Below, in pieces: positions 10,704-21,719 of a DNA stretch of 64,000 nt (position 1 is its first letter; every line of letters starts with the position of its first letter). The position numbers and the translations under genes are program-made. Source of the DNA: Clarireedia homoeocarpa (taxonomy: Eukaryota > Ascomycota > Leotiomycetes > Helotiales > Rutstroemiaceae); assembly GCA_001465935.1 (NCBI GenBank), contig LNKV01000038.1, forward strand, positions 690,176 through 754,175. The letters run 5' to 3'. The notes beneath the pieces were generated by a model. The model made no database searches and was not told the DNA's origin. It was given only the letters and a program-made list of their open reading frames with translations.

Positions 10704-11410
10704 CTAGCACACCTCTAAATAGACTCCTGTCATCGGGTATCCACCTATATTCCCCTCCGGATACTGCGGCCAATTATCATACACGCTCTTACTCCCTACC
10801 ACTCCGCTTGCAAATTTGAATGCAAATGCTAGATTTCCATCTTTAGGACAAGGGATGGAGTTGATAGTGGTTGAGAGGCCGAAAGCTGGCGTAAATGAGC
10901 CGAAGGGCGCCGTTGAGGTGAAGACGCTGGAGACTGATGTCCAGGTGGGGGTGAAGGGGTTTGGAGATGATGGTGCGAGGAAGACGTCGATGGTGGGTGG
11001 GGAATCAAGGGGAGGGGGGTAGCTTATGTATTGGGATTCGAAGTATGGGAATGTGGCGGAGAGGGTGCAGGTTGATGATGTGTTGGTAGTTGGAGGAATG
11101 GTGAAGGAAAGGTATTCAAGATCGGAAGTAGCTGAGAAAGTGATTAGGCTTTACTTCTTGCATGGGAAAAGTAAGATGAAGGGCAATATAAGGGATACTT
11201 ACTACTGTTCTCAAAGATGAAGAATGAACCGCCATTCCTACCCAGAGCGTTAGGATAGCTATGGTTTGGATCCGCGCTATATATTTGTGAGAGCCATGAT
11301 GGAGATACTTTTTCGCATGACCGGGATGATAACGACGAGAGTGGACGTGCTCCTGTGGCTACAATGAAAGAGCAGAGGAAGTACAATACTTTGCTATGGA
11401 GGATATACAT
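10704..11410 (-). CDS. Secreted But2 C-terminal-domain-like protein
   Basis: Two minus-strand exons, 11410-11203 and 11131-10704, give 211 residues. The intron has donor GTAAGT, branch CTAAT and acceptor CAG, and joins FENS/TTSDLEYL in frame. The N-terminus is a good signal peptide (MYILHSKVLYFLCSFIVATG, cut near residue 21). The rest has a beta-rich pattern: FTIPP..TSSTCTLSATFPYF, IDVFLAPSS, TWTSVSS, APFGSF, then SIPCPKDGNLAFAFKFASG, ending GGYPMTGVYLEVC. The two internal cysteines and the FPCP-like segment resemble the fungal But2 C-terminal family (ubiquitin-3-binding-protein But2). In filamentous fungi that family is mostly secreted and of unknown role. The family assignment is by pattern memory and should be treated as probable. 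The gene is easy to miss because neither exon is a long ORF. Confidence 0.7.
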
Positions 11411-12365
11411 GATGAATGCAACGAGCGATGGAAGAGAAAGGTAAAAGACTCGAGGAAAGTACATGTATTCTTATTGTACAGTGCTCGAAACTTGGCATAA
11501 GCAGTAAGTCGACATACTACCTGCTGACGACTTGGGAAATAAGGCAATTCGGACAAGTGAACCGAATACGCGAGAATGGCAGCTCTCTGGCATTCTTTCA
11601 CGAACGCTGCTAAACTGAGCAAATATGTGCCTACTCGATAACTATTTTATGGTTTATCATCATAATTGAGGACCTAAAGATTACTGGTAGTCGATTTGTA
11701 AGATGTGACCTATCAGAGATAGGTAGTACTATACGAAGCCGGCGTTAGAGCAGGATACCTTCCGTTTGGTTCTTTCTCAAGTCGAGCGACTAATCACCTC
11801 TCTTCGCAGATTGTTGTTAATGATTGGCAGCTAGGTATAACATAATGTCCTCTATTTATAGGTCTCAACAGCGCAACACAGTCTCCTCTAAAAAGCGACA
11901 CTAATACATCTATCAGGGCTATTGGGGAGTCAGGACTTAGTTCCTGGATTTCCCGATGCTGTACTTGTTCTCTCCGACTTACTCCGCTTTAGAAGGCCTT
12001 GTACATTGTAATCAAAACATTGTTCTGGGTCCACAATTCATTTCTGGGGGCTAGGCGCAGGCTTTTCGGGCAGGAAGGAGATGCCACTATGCTGTCGTAG
12101 CAATCCGATCGGAAAGAATATTCAACATCGTGAGATATACTCAGAACAGTAGCAGAACAGTAGCAGAATAGTAGCAGTCCCGTATGGGAACAATGTGTGA
12201 AGCTCATGTATATCAAATGAGTTGAGTTCCCTTGAATCCCTTCATCTCCTCCTTCATTCCTCATCATTCTACATCATCTAAAAGCAGCTGCACCAACCGC
12301 AAACATCCAAGAAAAGCAACCAGAAACCTCATAACAATCAACTGAAGGTCTCTTAACTCCTCAAA
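11411..12365. other. Intergenic stretch between divergent genes
   Basis: Shared upstream region of the But2-like gene and the Gly/Asn-rich gene. Contains a short AACAGTAGCAG repeat at about 12144-12176. Short ORFs show no domain. Confidence 0.5.
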
Positions 12366-12758
12366 ATGTCAGGATCAACCTCTCACAGTAATGGAAAGGA
12401 CAAAGGAAAGGGCAAGGGCCACGGTAGCAGCAGTGGTGCCGGCGGTGGTAACGGCGGCGGGAATGGTAACGGCAATGGTAACGGCAATGGTAACGGTAAT
12501 GGTGGATCCGGCGCTGATGACGATGCATCAACCCGCGCTCAATATCCTGCGTCTAGCAGGTCCGGAAATTCATCTTCCAAGTCTAGAAAATCATCAGATA
12601 AATCATCATCTCATCATACTAGCGACTCTAGCGGTGAGTCTGAATCCAGCGGTTATGTTGCTGATGAACATAACAGGACCGGCAATAGCACAAAGCTTGC
12701 AGGTTTGAATAGTAAAGGAAAGTCAAAGTATAAGAAAGATAGAAAAGATAAGAAGTAG
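12366..12758 (+). CDS. Gly/Asn-repeat, Ser/Lys-rich low-complexity protein
   Basis: A 130-codon single-exon frame with a CTCAAAATG start context. After a short Lys/Gly head (KDKGKGKGHG) the product has a run of Gly-Asn dipeptides at about residues 27-46. These are encoded by a 12-nt unit (GGTAACGGCAAT-like) repeated about four times. A Ser/Lys tail with acidic patches follows (SSDKSSSHHTSDSSGESESS) and ends KYKKDRKDKK. There is no signal peptide, membrane segment or domain. It is likely disordered, and the GN run should vary in length between strains. Function is unknown. The neighbouring ORF at 13570-13782 has a similar Ser/Lys segment (KGSSSSKNDKSSHKG) and might be a diverged relative. Confidence 0.5.
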   Translation: MSGSTSHSNGKDKGKGKGHGSSSGAGGGNGGGNGNGNGNGNGNGNGGSGADDDASTRAQYPASSRSGNSSSKSRKSSDKSSSHHTSDSSGESESSGYVADEHNRTGNSTKLAGLNSKGKSKYKKDRKDKK

Positions 12759-13569
12759 TGAGTTTACTTACGCCTTCATTTTCTCTGCTCTCTAGCCAGA
12801 GAAGGTTCTCGTATCGCCCACCAAGCCGTACCTCCTACGCTTCACTATTAGTACTTGATCTTGTCAGTTTTTTTCCCCCAAAGTCTTAGCTGCTTTGACC
12901 TCTCATAAGAAGTCCCACGCTCTTTCTAACATCAATGACGTTTCTATCTTCGTTCAATCTACTATTTTTGAACTACATAAAATCTTCCCTGCACTCGCAA
13001 TAAGGGAGCCTAAAACACAATTAAATGCCATGATTTTCTAAACTATTATCCCCAAATTTTCCTTTATATACTGTTTTTATGATCTATATTTCTCTTGCCT
13101 CCTAATTATCTCGAGTTGGGATAATATCAGTAGCCCCACTGTAAGTAAAGCCGTATTCTAGTCATGTTTCTTCTTGTTGTGTTGTTATATCTTCGGCATC
13201 GAACGTCTGCACGGGGTCGAAATAGGAGTAAATATCTCCGAGTCGAAGCTTATTCCGCTATATTATTCTCCTTGATTGAAGTTCTCCTTTGGCATAAGAG
13301 TTAGTTCTATCAAGGGATAATTAACACAATCATTGTTCTTTGATACATGTAACAACGAACATTTTCAGAACAGCTGTATACATTGCTGAACAGTTGTGTT
13401 CAAGTAAAAACAAAACCCAATCGTCTCAGCTATACAGTACTTACTTCATTCTTGATATCTCGTTTTTTGATCCCTATTTATTACATCCCTTAGCCTTTTA
13501 GCAACCACAAAACCTCGTCAATTTGTCTTTCACCTTAGATTACTTACCAAGGGTAAACTTATCATCGAG

Positions 13570-13782
13570 ATGCTTCACGAAGAGCAAGTCGCCAAAGTTC
13601 AATTTGCTAAGATGTCTGAACCTTACCATCCTAGCCCAACCATGAACGTTGAGACTCGTAAGGATATCAACAGGAAGGATGAAAAAACAAAAAGCGAGAA
13701 GGGTAGCAGCAGTAGTAAGAATGATAAGTCATCCCATAAGGGTAATTGCTGGAGGTGGCGCTCACTTGGTAAAACAACGTGA
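13570..13782 (+). CDS. Small Lys/Ser-rich hypothetical protein
   Basis: A 70-codon ORF, MLHEEQVAKVQFAKMSEPYH..., with a hydrophilic Lys/Ser tail. Just downstream, in another frame, sequence at 13810-13878 would encode RLLCCLSCGDCDCDCD. This recalls cysteine-rich CYSTM-type tails, but no intron with a suitable phase joins the two. Function is unknown and the gene status is weak. Confidence 0.3.
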   Translation: MLHEEQVAKVQFAKMSEPYHPSPTMNVETRKDINRKDEKTKSEKGSSSSKNDKSSHKGNCWRWRSLGKTT

Positions 13783-13850
13783 TAGATCTAGCGGGGGCAG
13801 TTATGGCCATAATACTCCTATTAGTCGCCTATTGTGTTGCCTTAGTTGTG

Positions 13851-13887
13851 GCGACTGCGACTGCGACTGTGACTGAGACTGCAACTG
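13851..13887 (+). repeat. (GCGACT)n-type hexanucleotide run
   Basis: Six imperfect GCGACT/GTGACT/GAGACT units. One frame reads as alternating Asp-Cys. Confidence 0.7.
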
Positions 13888-14057
13888 TTAGTAGTCACTT
13901 AATATACCAAAATATATGTTTCTATAGGCGGATTCATCAATTACTAACATGACTTTATCGTGTAGTCCACTCGTTATGATTCGCCAGCCTGCATATCGGC
14001 AGGTTACACACGATAGCTGGTGATGACGCACAATTCTACAGCGTATACGAGCTTACC

Positions 14058-14065
14058 TATAAATA
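14058..14065 (+). promoter_or_regulatory. TATA box of the LaeA-like methyltransferase gene
   Basis: TATAAATA lies 83 nt upstream of the boundary before the ATG at 14148, in a fitting core-promoter position. Confidence 0.5.
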
Positions 14066-14147
14066 CAGCTATTCCCTTCATTCAATAATCTAAGAAAAGG
14101 TCATTCCCACACATACCGTAAATCCAAACCCAATAGTTTCGTGCAAT

Positions 14148-15002
14148 ATGACCAACCACACCAAAACAGACTGGAGTCTTTCTTCCGGCCATGGCTACAT
14201 CCTGCAACGCACCCAGAGTCACCTGTTCTCCTGCCATCTCAATTTACAGCACTACCTCTGGAAAGATACTCTCAGGTTCAGCATCTATCCTGCTGTAGCC
14301 CCTCATCTACCACCTGAGCCTCTTATCGCCGACATTGCCATGGGCACCGCAGCCTGGCTTCTCGACGTCGCGCGAGAACTCCCCAATGCACAACTCCATG
14401 GTTTTGACATCGATATCGACCAGGCGCCTCATAAAGGCTGGCTCCCCTCCAATGTAGATATCAAGTATTGGGATATCTTCGACGATCTACCAGACGAAAT
14501 AGTCGGAAAATATGACCTCGTTCACGTGCGACTACTAGGTCTCATCCTAGATGGGGGACCTCAAGTAAGTTCCTTCGTGCAGAAACTCTTTAAGATGCTG
14601 AAACCCGGCGGATATATTCAGTGGGATGAGCTCAATTGCAGTGATATGAATGTCAAAAGAGTTTCTCCAGAAGTTCAAGCTCCGGCGCTTGAGCAACTTA
14701 GAGAGAAATTATGGGCAGATGGTCGATATGATTGGACTGTGCAGATCCCACGTGTTTTCAAAGAAGAGGGGTTTGAAAATGCGAAGGGGCATATGTATGG
14801 AGATGAAGTTGGGTTGACGAGAGCTTTTAATGAACAGCATTTATTAACAATGGATGAGTTCGCAAGGACTTTGGCGGGGTTGAGGAAGGTGGAGGCGGCG
14901 GAGACTCTCTGGGGTTTGATTGAGGAGGCGGAGAAGGAGGCAGTAGGAGGCGCGGCGTTGTGTGTTCCGAGAATTGTGAGTACGGCGAAGAAGCCATTGT
15001 AG
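14148..15002 (+). CDS. LaeA/TAM-like SAM-dependent methyltransferase
   Basis: Intronless, 284 residues, full-length for the family. Motif I reads IADIAMGTAAWLLDVARELP (about residues 62-81), followed by the motif II acidic strand LHGFDIDIDQAP. The strand 4 region is KYDLVHVRLLGLIL, and the post-motif KMLKPGGYIQWDEL (about 145-158) is typical of the LaeA-like and gliotoxin GliN-like group. These cytosolic or nuclear enzymes often sit in or near secondary-metabolite loci, but no backbone synthase is visible here, so the substrate is unknown. The Gly loop has Met-Gly-Thr-Ala instead of the usual Gly-x-Gly-x-Gly, common in this subgroup. Confidence 0.85.
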   Translation: MTNHTKTDWSLSSGHGYILQRTQSHLFSCHLNLQHYLWKDTLRFSIYPAVAPHLPPEPLIADIAMGTAAWLLDVARELPNAQLHGFDIDIDQAPHKGWLPSNVDIKYWDIFDDLPDEIVGKYDLVHVRLLGLILDGGPQVSSFVQKLFKMLKPGGYIQWDELNCSDMNVKRVSPEVQAPALEQLREKLWADGRYDWTVQIPRVFKEEGFENAKGHMYGDEVGLTRAFNEQHLLTMDEFARTLAGLRKVEAAETLWGLIEEAEKEAVGGAALCVPRIVSTAKKPL

Positions 15003-15092
15003 CTGCGAGGCAAACCTCTAGATCCAGAGATTTAAACAGTTAGAGTCGCCGCAAACCACGTCGAATCTCTCTAAGGAGGTTACCATGAAGAT

Positions 15093-15356
15093 TCAAGGTC
15101 TCAACACCACCGAATCCAAATTGATTGCCCTTACAGTCTTTATCGTCCATAGCTTCCGGGGGTCTCCATCTAGAAATACAGCATCACAAATGATTTTCAT
15201 GTCGTTATTAGCATCAATGAATCGTGTTAAATCAACTGTTTCTGCCCATGATCTATCTTGTGGTTCAAACGAATCAAGATTATACATGTTCAATACCTCC
15301 TCAGGTATCTCTTTGAATCCTATATGTGATAGTTTGGTATGGAATCCTTCGTACAT
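15093..15356 (-). CDS. Hypothetical ORF, perhaps the 3' exon of a degraded gene
   Basis: An 87-codon minus-strand frame with balanced, protein-like composition (EEVLNMYNLDSFEPQDRSWA..., DAVFLDGDPRKLWTIKTVRA). The open frame extends upstream of the Met for about 15 codons, suggesting an exon boundary rather than a true start. A second fragment at 15574-15828 on the same strand might belong to it, but no clean junction was found. Function is unknown. The remainder of 15003-16873 shows no supported gene. Confidence 0.3.
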   Translation of the reverse strand: MYEGFHTKLSHIGFKEIPEEVLNMYNLDSFEPQDRSWAETVDLTRFIDANNDMKIICDAVFLDGDPRKLWTIKTVRAINLDSVVLRP

Positions 15357-16873
15357 AGTGCAAGCAGCGGGTGGATAGAATCTATGAAATTATCCATTAC
15401 GAGTTGCACATTCGGATTATGTCTGGCTGGATAAAATAATACTGATACTAGTATTGAAAGCACACAAATGGATGTTATATACTTCAGTCACTTGCATCAA
15501 TACTTGTAAGATTTTCAAGTCCACTCCGTTCGCGACACTACTTTCTTTCTTTTAACTGAGTTTCCATAACTATCTAGCTCGGTAGTAGCTTTCGAATGAT
15601 AAGGTGATGTATACGTAAATTCCAATGATCAAATCTGACGTTCTTATGGGGAATGCGGCGAAAAGTCAGGGGCTGTATGTAGACATAGCGACCTATCCAA
15701 TCGGTGAGACTGCCAATATCTGTATCGCGCTGCATACCGTGTATATTCAGCCAATGGGATGAAGAGTCGTTTGAGCGGTCGTAACACGCTCGGTTTTGTA
15801 CCCTATCAGGTGGAGGGGCTAGTCCCAATCAATAACCAACAAATGATAGAATCGTTCACGCCAATATGTAGAAAATGAGGAAGTAAGATCTCGCCAGATG
15901 AAATGTGATATGAAGTTCTGCGAGCGGCTATTGAACTTGCTAGGCCTTGATGATGGTATATGCATGGATCATACTGACCGAGGAATACTCGGTCTGACAC
16001 TTGGTTTCTTGATTGCGTATCTGATTATCAAGCGCACTTAAGATCAACTAGACCCCTTGTCTACTGGACAGCGAAGCTACCAAGTGCCAAATTGTAGACA
16101 AGTAGGCGCAAATGATAATATAATGACCCTGACGTCTTGCGCACTATGTTTCGGAATACCTCAACTCTTAACTTCCTCGAATGTTGGTAGTCAGCTGACT
16201 GGTAGTATGGAGAGGAAACGAACAGATATTTGATTGGGGCACAACTAGTTAATAGAGAACCTAAAGAACCTCGAAGCAGCTATACAATAAATCTCTAATG
16301 TTTCCAGGGAGTTCCCGAGGAATATTGCTCAAACAAGAAAAGAATATCATCAGGGGTGCGTTATATAGAAGAGAAAGGGTAAAATAGGTTATTGCTTTTT
16401 TACATATTAAAGGATATAATATCGATGGCAGCGGGTCTGAATATCACCGCTGATATGCATTGTTCCATGCTGGTATCTGACCAGACATCCATCCACGTTG
16501 CTCAATCCGTCGTGATTTAGTCGCCACAATATGATTGACGGCATAAGATTTGCGTTATGCAGAGCCCATGGTATTCAGTTCTGGCATGCGATCCACACGT
16601 GATATCCAGGCCAGCTCTGCATTGGCTCATCCCAAACTCCATGATATACTATGATGAACGAGTATGGAGTGAGTTTTGGTGAATAATAATTATATTCGTC
16701 GACCAAGCTCACTTCAATTCGCTTCTCAGAGACGAGTTACGAGCTGTGCTGTGTAGATATAATCACCCTTTGCCCGACCATGCACCAACCGACCATGCAC
16801 CAACCAACCATACCATAAAAATTATAATTCATCCCACAATGCGTCATCCAAATTCATTCCATCTGAAAATTAA

Positions 16874-17912
16874 TCAACTCCCACTCAACTCATTCGTCCC
16901 ATATGTACCTCTACCAGGAAGTTCGTGATGACTATAATCAGAAGAAGCAGGCAGCTCTGAGACTGGAGCGTGCATTTCATACGCCGTTTGAGAAACAATT
17001 GGCGGTGCCTTAAGGTCTGAATTGTACACTTCAGGGGCCATGAGGTCTTTCTCCATATGGACTGTCTCTTGGGTTTGTGCTCGTCTCCTACGCCAGTAGA
17101 AAAATGCTCCTAGCGCGAGTATGAATAAAAAGCCAAGCGCGACTGCGATTCCAATGCCCGCCTTGGCTCCGGTGCTGAGACCCTCCGAATCTTTGCTTGG
17201 TGTGGCGGGTGTGGTTGTAGATGATGCAGACTCGGGTCTGGTATTCGCGCTCGAATTCGGTGTAGAGGTAGCGGATGCTACTGTTCCCGTTCCCGTTCCC
17301 GTTCCGGTGGCTGCTACATCTGTGTTAGATTTGGATCTGTCGGTCGTAGATGCGCTTGTGGATGTTGTCGCGGAGTGGGATGTAGAAGTGCTTGGGGGTG
17401 TTGACGTACTGCTACTTGTAAGATCGTCAAGACCAATTGTTATGGGTGTCGCACGTGGGCTTGGATTCACCACAAATTGTGGACTATTTCTTCCATGCCC
17501 CGCGGAATTGTTTGGCTTTAGATCAAACCAGCAAGGCGATCCTCCCACATAGTCGATTTGCATGAGCATTGAGGCATTGAATGCTGGAGCCGATCTCTTT
17601 TCCTCTGTACACAAAAAATTCGAGTTAGCTTCCACACCTTTGTGAATTGTTTCTCGCGGCAGACTTACCTGTGATTAAGGAAGCAGTAACATCCGAGGCA
17701 TTCGTACAGAACACCCACAACTGGGGCGTGGGAAATTCTGAGGTGTATGTTACATTCACCGTGTCCATGTAATGGAATGTAAGGTTCTCAGTTGGGTAGA
17801 GAAATTCGACACCGTTGGTATTTTCCCCTGCGACATGTCCAACAAATCCGCGAATGCACATAAGCGCGAAGACACACTGTCGTAAACGTTCCATCTTTCC
17901 AAACTTGGACAT
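16874..17912 (-). CDS. Mucin-like single-pass membrane protein
   Basis: Minus-strand exons 17912-17669 and 17604-16874 give 324 residues. The 64-nt intron has a GTAAGT donor and an ACAG acceptor and joins TASLIT/EEKRSAPAF. An N-terminal signal sequence (MERLRQCVFALMCIRGFVGH, second Met) precedes an extracellular domain with several NxT/S sites and two cysteines. A Ser/Thr-rich stalk (about residues 150-225) includes a GTGTGTGTV run coded by a GTTCCC-type repeat. A transmembrane helix (GIGIAVALGFLFILALGAFF) and an RRRR stop-transfer signal follow, then a roughly 65-residue acidic cytoplasmic tail. This is the plan of fungal Mid2/WSC-type surface proteins, but the WSC cysteine pattern is absent. 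A cell-surface sensor or adhesion role is a guess. Confidence 0.8.
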
Positions 17913-19962
17913 GTTGCTGTGGACTTACAAACAGGGAGGTTCAGAAAAGTCGAGAAAGAACAACTTCATGACAGTGTGTGTGTGGACCTTTTGAATCTCG
18001 TTCGAAAAGTGCCATGGCCGGGAACGGCTGAATGCCTAGCGGAGCGATCTAATTGTCTACCGCGTTGTAGTCTAGCTGATGAAGCCATGCTTTAGACCTT
18101 GAATATCGTGTCTAAAATTATGGGGAATGGCAATCCCTTCGGACTGTTTTTGAATGGGAATTTACGAAGTACGTCAAGCCCCCTTGTATGTTCGTATATC
18201 GTGCCAGGTCAGCACATGTAAGTGGAGAACTCTTATTTGTAGCGAGATTGTCAATGCTTTCTGATTTGCGGAGGGAAAGTGGCACAGTCAGCTTACTTGG
18301 AAATCGTTTCAGAGCCTTGCACAAATCCTAATTCTGTCTCCATTCGTTGGTATATATGACGGCAGGTACCCCCGGAGGGATCATTTGAGATCTCTACACT
18401 AGAAATCACCAGGAACTTGCTGCCAAAAAGGTCGTATGTAGCCAAATCCGTGATGCGTTCTAGAAGTAATATAAAAGGTATGGCCATCAAACACCGAAGT
18501 ACTTTGTACAGTAGCATACGTACGAAGTACTTTGTAAATTTTCTGTCAGATGGAGCCCCTGTGTTTTCCTCTCTTGGTGTCTGGGACCGTTCCTCTTGGG
18601 ACTGCCCACTCTTGGCAGGTCATAACACAAGCCAATGGATTATCCGTGGTACCTTACCGCCAGGAGGTCTGGAAAGATCGTTGTAGATCTTTCTTTGTGC
18701 AAATAGAAGCCAATGGCTCGCAAGGGTAGCCCCAATACCCAGGAATGCCCAGATAATGACCAGCTGCTGATTAATGGTCCCAGCAAGCCCTGCAAGCATC
18801 GCAATTGAAGCATATAGTACCCTGAGTACCCTGCTGTCGCTTCCTGCTTTTTGCTTCCTACATCGCGACAATGGACTACATGGCGATAATTATCATCGTC
18901 AAAACTTCTCTCGGAATTAGCGCTGTGTGTTGAGGGTGGCACGTAGGAATTGTCAATCTATGTCGCATTGGTCAGCGATTGATCCGACGCAACGTACGCT
19001 AAATCCCCATTCCAGCCGCCACTCGCTCCTTAGTTGGAGAGGGATTAAAAATCGCTTCCATGATGCGGGAAGTTATGAATCAATAGATGTGGTCTAGACA
19101 ATTCCGAATGCATTGGTAAAAGACACGCTCTAAAACATTGTGTCGGTCTACTGTAGTTCCCACCGAATAAATGCTTAAGTAAGCACTCTATACCAACGAC
19201 TGCACCTTTTTGCTGCAGTGGACTAGGAGCCGAGTTGAGACGGCTTCATCGGGAATAGCTGCATACATAATTCGAGTGGCAAGAAAAAGTCCAGAGCGGT
19301 CAAAATGTAGTCAAGTTGAACTCGAGGCGACGGCTTCACCGTTCAACTTATTTCCTTCGCCACGCTGGAAAATCGAATCTGCCGTCTTCAGGTCCTTGTG
19401 CGTTTGGCTATTGTACTGGGACGCAAAATTGCATTCAACATGGACTTCCGGAGGTTTAACGTAATATGAGCCGCAAGGCTTGCATCAGTGTAGACAAAAC
19501 ATTACATTCAACGTATAGCCTCGTATAGCCAGGCATTAGAACAGGGGGGACTACGCAGCTTCATATTTGTCTATACATAAGTTACTGTAGCATAATATTA
19601 AGATACATATTACTTATTATACTCACATCAAAGCACAAGTTAGTACTTGTGGGATTGATGATGACAACGACTGTTCAGTAAGGTTGATCGCCATTCAAAT
19701 CAACTTCAGCTCTATCTTCAATGTCTATTCACAATATTCAGTCACTTGTTCACAGTGTATAAGCACAAGTTCAAATTGAGAAACGGCTTCAATAGTTTTC
19801 CATTTTAATCAATATCAAGAGAGAAAACAAGATACTAAGGTCAAAGGTAATTAAACGTACTTACGTAAAGTAAAAAACTTATGTTTTATATGTCAATGTC
19901 ACTTTTGGATCTCCTCTTACTCTTATTCACTCTCTCCCCTTCTTATCTATTCATCATTATTA
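17913..19962. other. Gene-poor stretch with a possible membrane-protein relic
   Basis: On the minus strand, 18871-18620 encodes one or two hydrophobic helices (RVLYASIAMLAGLAGTINQQ, then LVIIWAFLGIGATLASHWLL) and ends at a GTAAGG donor. A second minus ORF (18517-18293) is also hydrophobic at its start. Their phases do not match across the possible intron, and the 5' part lies in another frame. This may be a decayed gene. The duplicated motif CGAAGTACTTTGTAC occurs at 18497 and 18525. The rest is AT-rich with no supported feature. Confidence 0.35.
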
Positions 19963-20424
19963 TCATGTCGCAAAAGGCCTTTTCGCCCATTCCTCTTCCA
20001 ACTCATCCCTAAATCTTTTCCTCTCTCTTGCTTCTGACCAATTCTGATACCTCTCTTTGCCTTTCGAGGTCAGAGCTAGGAGGCGCTGGATGGTCGCTTT
20101 CAATAAGATATCACAAATTAATAAAAATGAATTTGCGGAGCTTTGTTCGTTTTGATGAAAGCATACTCGAGAAAAAAGAGTGGAATACGGATGAAGAAGA
20201 AAGCAACAACGGAGATGACGGCACTCATGGTTGTAGTTGGGGTTGTTGGTTCGAGAGTCGGGTCTTCTTAGAATGGGAAGGGAAGAGATGCTAGAAGACG
20301 TTGTTGCAGTTTCTGCCGGGGGTGCTGTTGGATAGATGAAATGATCTGACTTGTCCGTGATGTGAAACGGAGTCAAGTCGTTCTGGAAGAGGAAGATCAG
20401 ACTAGAATAGTAAGTTTTCGACAT
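19963..20424 (-). CDS. Hypothetical 153-residue protein
   Basis: A single open frame from MSKTYYSSLIFLFQ to a basic/acidic C-terminus (KGKERYQNWSEARERKRF, DELEEEWAKRPFAT). The C-terminal 40 residues look like a charged helix and are the most protein-like part. The middle (about residues 40-90) is low-complexity and could hide an intron. No domain is recognised and there is no clear signal peptide. Function is unknown. Confidence 0.35.
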   Translation of the reverse strand: MSKTYYSSLIFLFQNDLTPFHITDKSDHFIYPTAPPAETATTSSSISSLPILRRPDSRTNNPNYNHECRHLRCCFLLHPYSTLFSRVCFHQNEQSSANSFLLICDILLKATIQRLLALTSKGKERYQNWSEARERKRFRDELEEEWAKRPFAT

Positions 20425-21220
20425 TTTTCAGGCATGAGAAATGTTTTTATTTTTTTAAAGATGGATAGAACAAAACAGTTAACAGTTGAAAGGGAAAACA
20501 TTATATTCTTATTGAGGAGGCTCGATTCAACAAAATAAGCAATTTGTTTTATATTTCGTGAGAAAATCAAGTTGCTTTAGTCAGAGGGGCACGCGAGTAT
20601 GAAAAGACAGCACACCAAAATGATACTACTTACTCAGAAACTTCTATCAAATCGAACAGTTGAGATTTTGTGTCAATTTTGAATCTGGTAGACAGTTAAA
20701 ACGATAGAGTACCTAAATATTATTTATGATATCCATTTCTGGTTTTTTGGGCGGTCTCGATGCATAACTAAACACAAACATTTTAAATGAGGTTCCAATA
20801 ATTCGCTGGTTTGGTGTGCGGCCTTTTTCGTACATCGTATCAAGTGGTTGTCAAATGTCCCGATTCCAAGACCACTATCGGGCAAGAAAAGTAGAGATTA
20901 TGTATCAGGCCTAAGGATTACTGCTCCAGATAGAACATAGAAGCAGTGTAGAATACTAGAGGCAACTTGTACATCTTTGTGAGAGTAGCAACAGTACATA
21001 CATAAACTCAATCGATACGATTTTCACTGCTTTTATTTCTTCTTGAATATCACATTTCGCTTGAACGAAGTTTATTTTAATATATTGATTTTATGATTAA
21101 TGGATTCTGGTTATTATAACCCAATGCTAAAAGAATAAAAAGATCTGAAGAAAAATAGATACTAAAAGGATTCTTTCAGTTGTATTCACAACCTTTATTC
21201 CACCTATTTCAAAGCAAAAT
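20425..21220. other. AT-rich intergenic stretch
   Basis: No ORF or RNA gene supported. Probably the 3' flank of the frame-switch locus and the upstream region of the 153-residue ORF. Confidence 0.5.
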
Positions 21221-21719
21221 TTATCCGTCAATGTCGATAGTGACTTCAGTGAAATCTGCATGCTCCGAATTCTCGATGCTCTGCCCACCCGTCTCGAGTG
21301 TACTTTTGGTGCAAACTGCAGACTCTGAGTCCTCAATACTCTTCTTATCCTTCTCGATTGTGATTTCAGCAAGAACTGCAGATTCTGAGACCTCACATTT
21401 CTTCTTGCTCTTTCTATCTCCCTTTTCTTTTCCTTTCCTTTCCTTTCCTTTCCTTTCCTTTCCTTTCCTTTCCTTTCCTTTCCTTTCCTTTCCTTTCCTT
21501 TCCTTTCTTCGTCTTCTCCTGCTTCTTCTCTTTTCTAAGGTATCTACACTTCGATTTTCGAAAAAGATACTTGGAAAGCTCGATGACTCCTACACCAACG
21601 AATCGTAGTACCGTAATGCCTCGTGCGATGCTCAATAATCCAATGAATACAGCAAGATAATATGGAAATGTAATGACAAGGCAGATGCGGTCAATTCGTG
21701 ACACTGGCGGTGGTATCAA
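21221..21719 (-). CDS. Membrane protein interrupted by a frame-shifting pentanucleotide tract
   Basis: The minus-strand ATG at 21719 opens a frame with a hydrophobic segment (LVITFPYYLAVFIGLLSIAR) and a basic juxtamembrane part. It then enters a (KGKER)n run coded by the (TTTCC)16 tract and stops at 21416-21414 just after it. In a different frame, immediately past the tract, comes a 60-residue tail of three 19-20 residue repeats (SIEDSESAVCTKSTLETGGQ-like) ending at TAA 21223-21221. The tail repeats differ at synonymous positions, which suggests that frame was translated. One more TTTCC unit, or two fewer, would fuse both halves. With 16 units the protein ends at the tract. Whether this is a variable gene, a pseudogene or a repeat-length sequencing error is open. 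The family is not recognised. Confidence 0.5.
21428..21507 (+). repeat. (TTTCC)16 pentanucleotide microsatellite
   Basis: About 80 bp of uninterrupted TTTCC units. Because 5 is not a multiple of 3, each gain or loss shifts the minus-strand reading frame. All three frames through the tract are free of stops. Confidence 0.95.
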
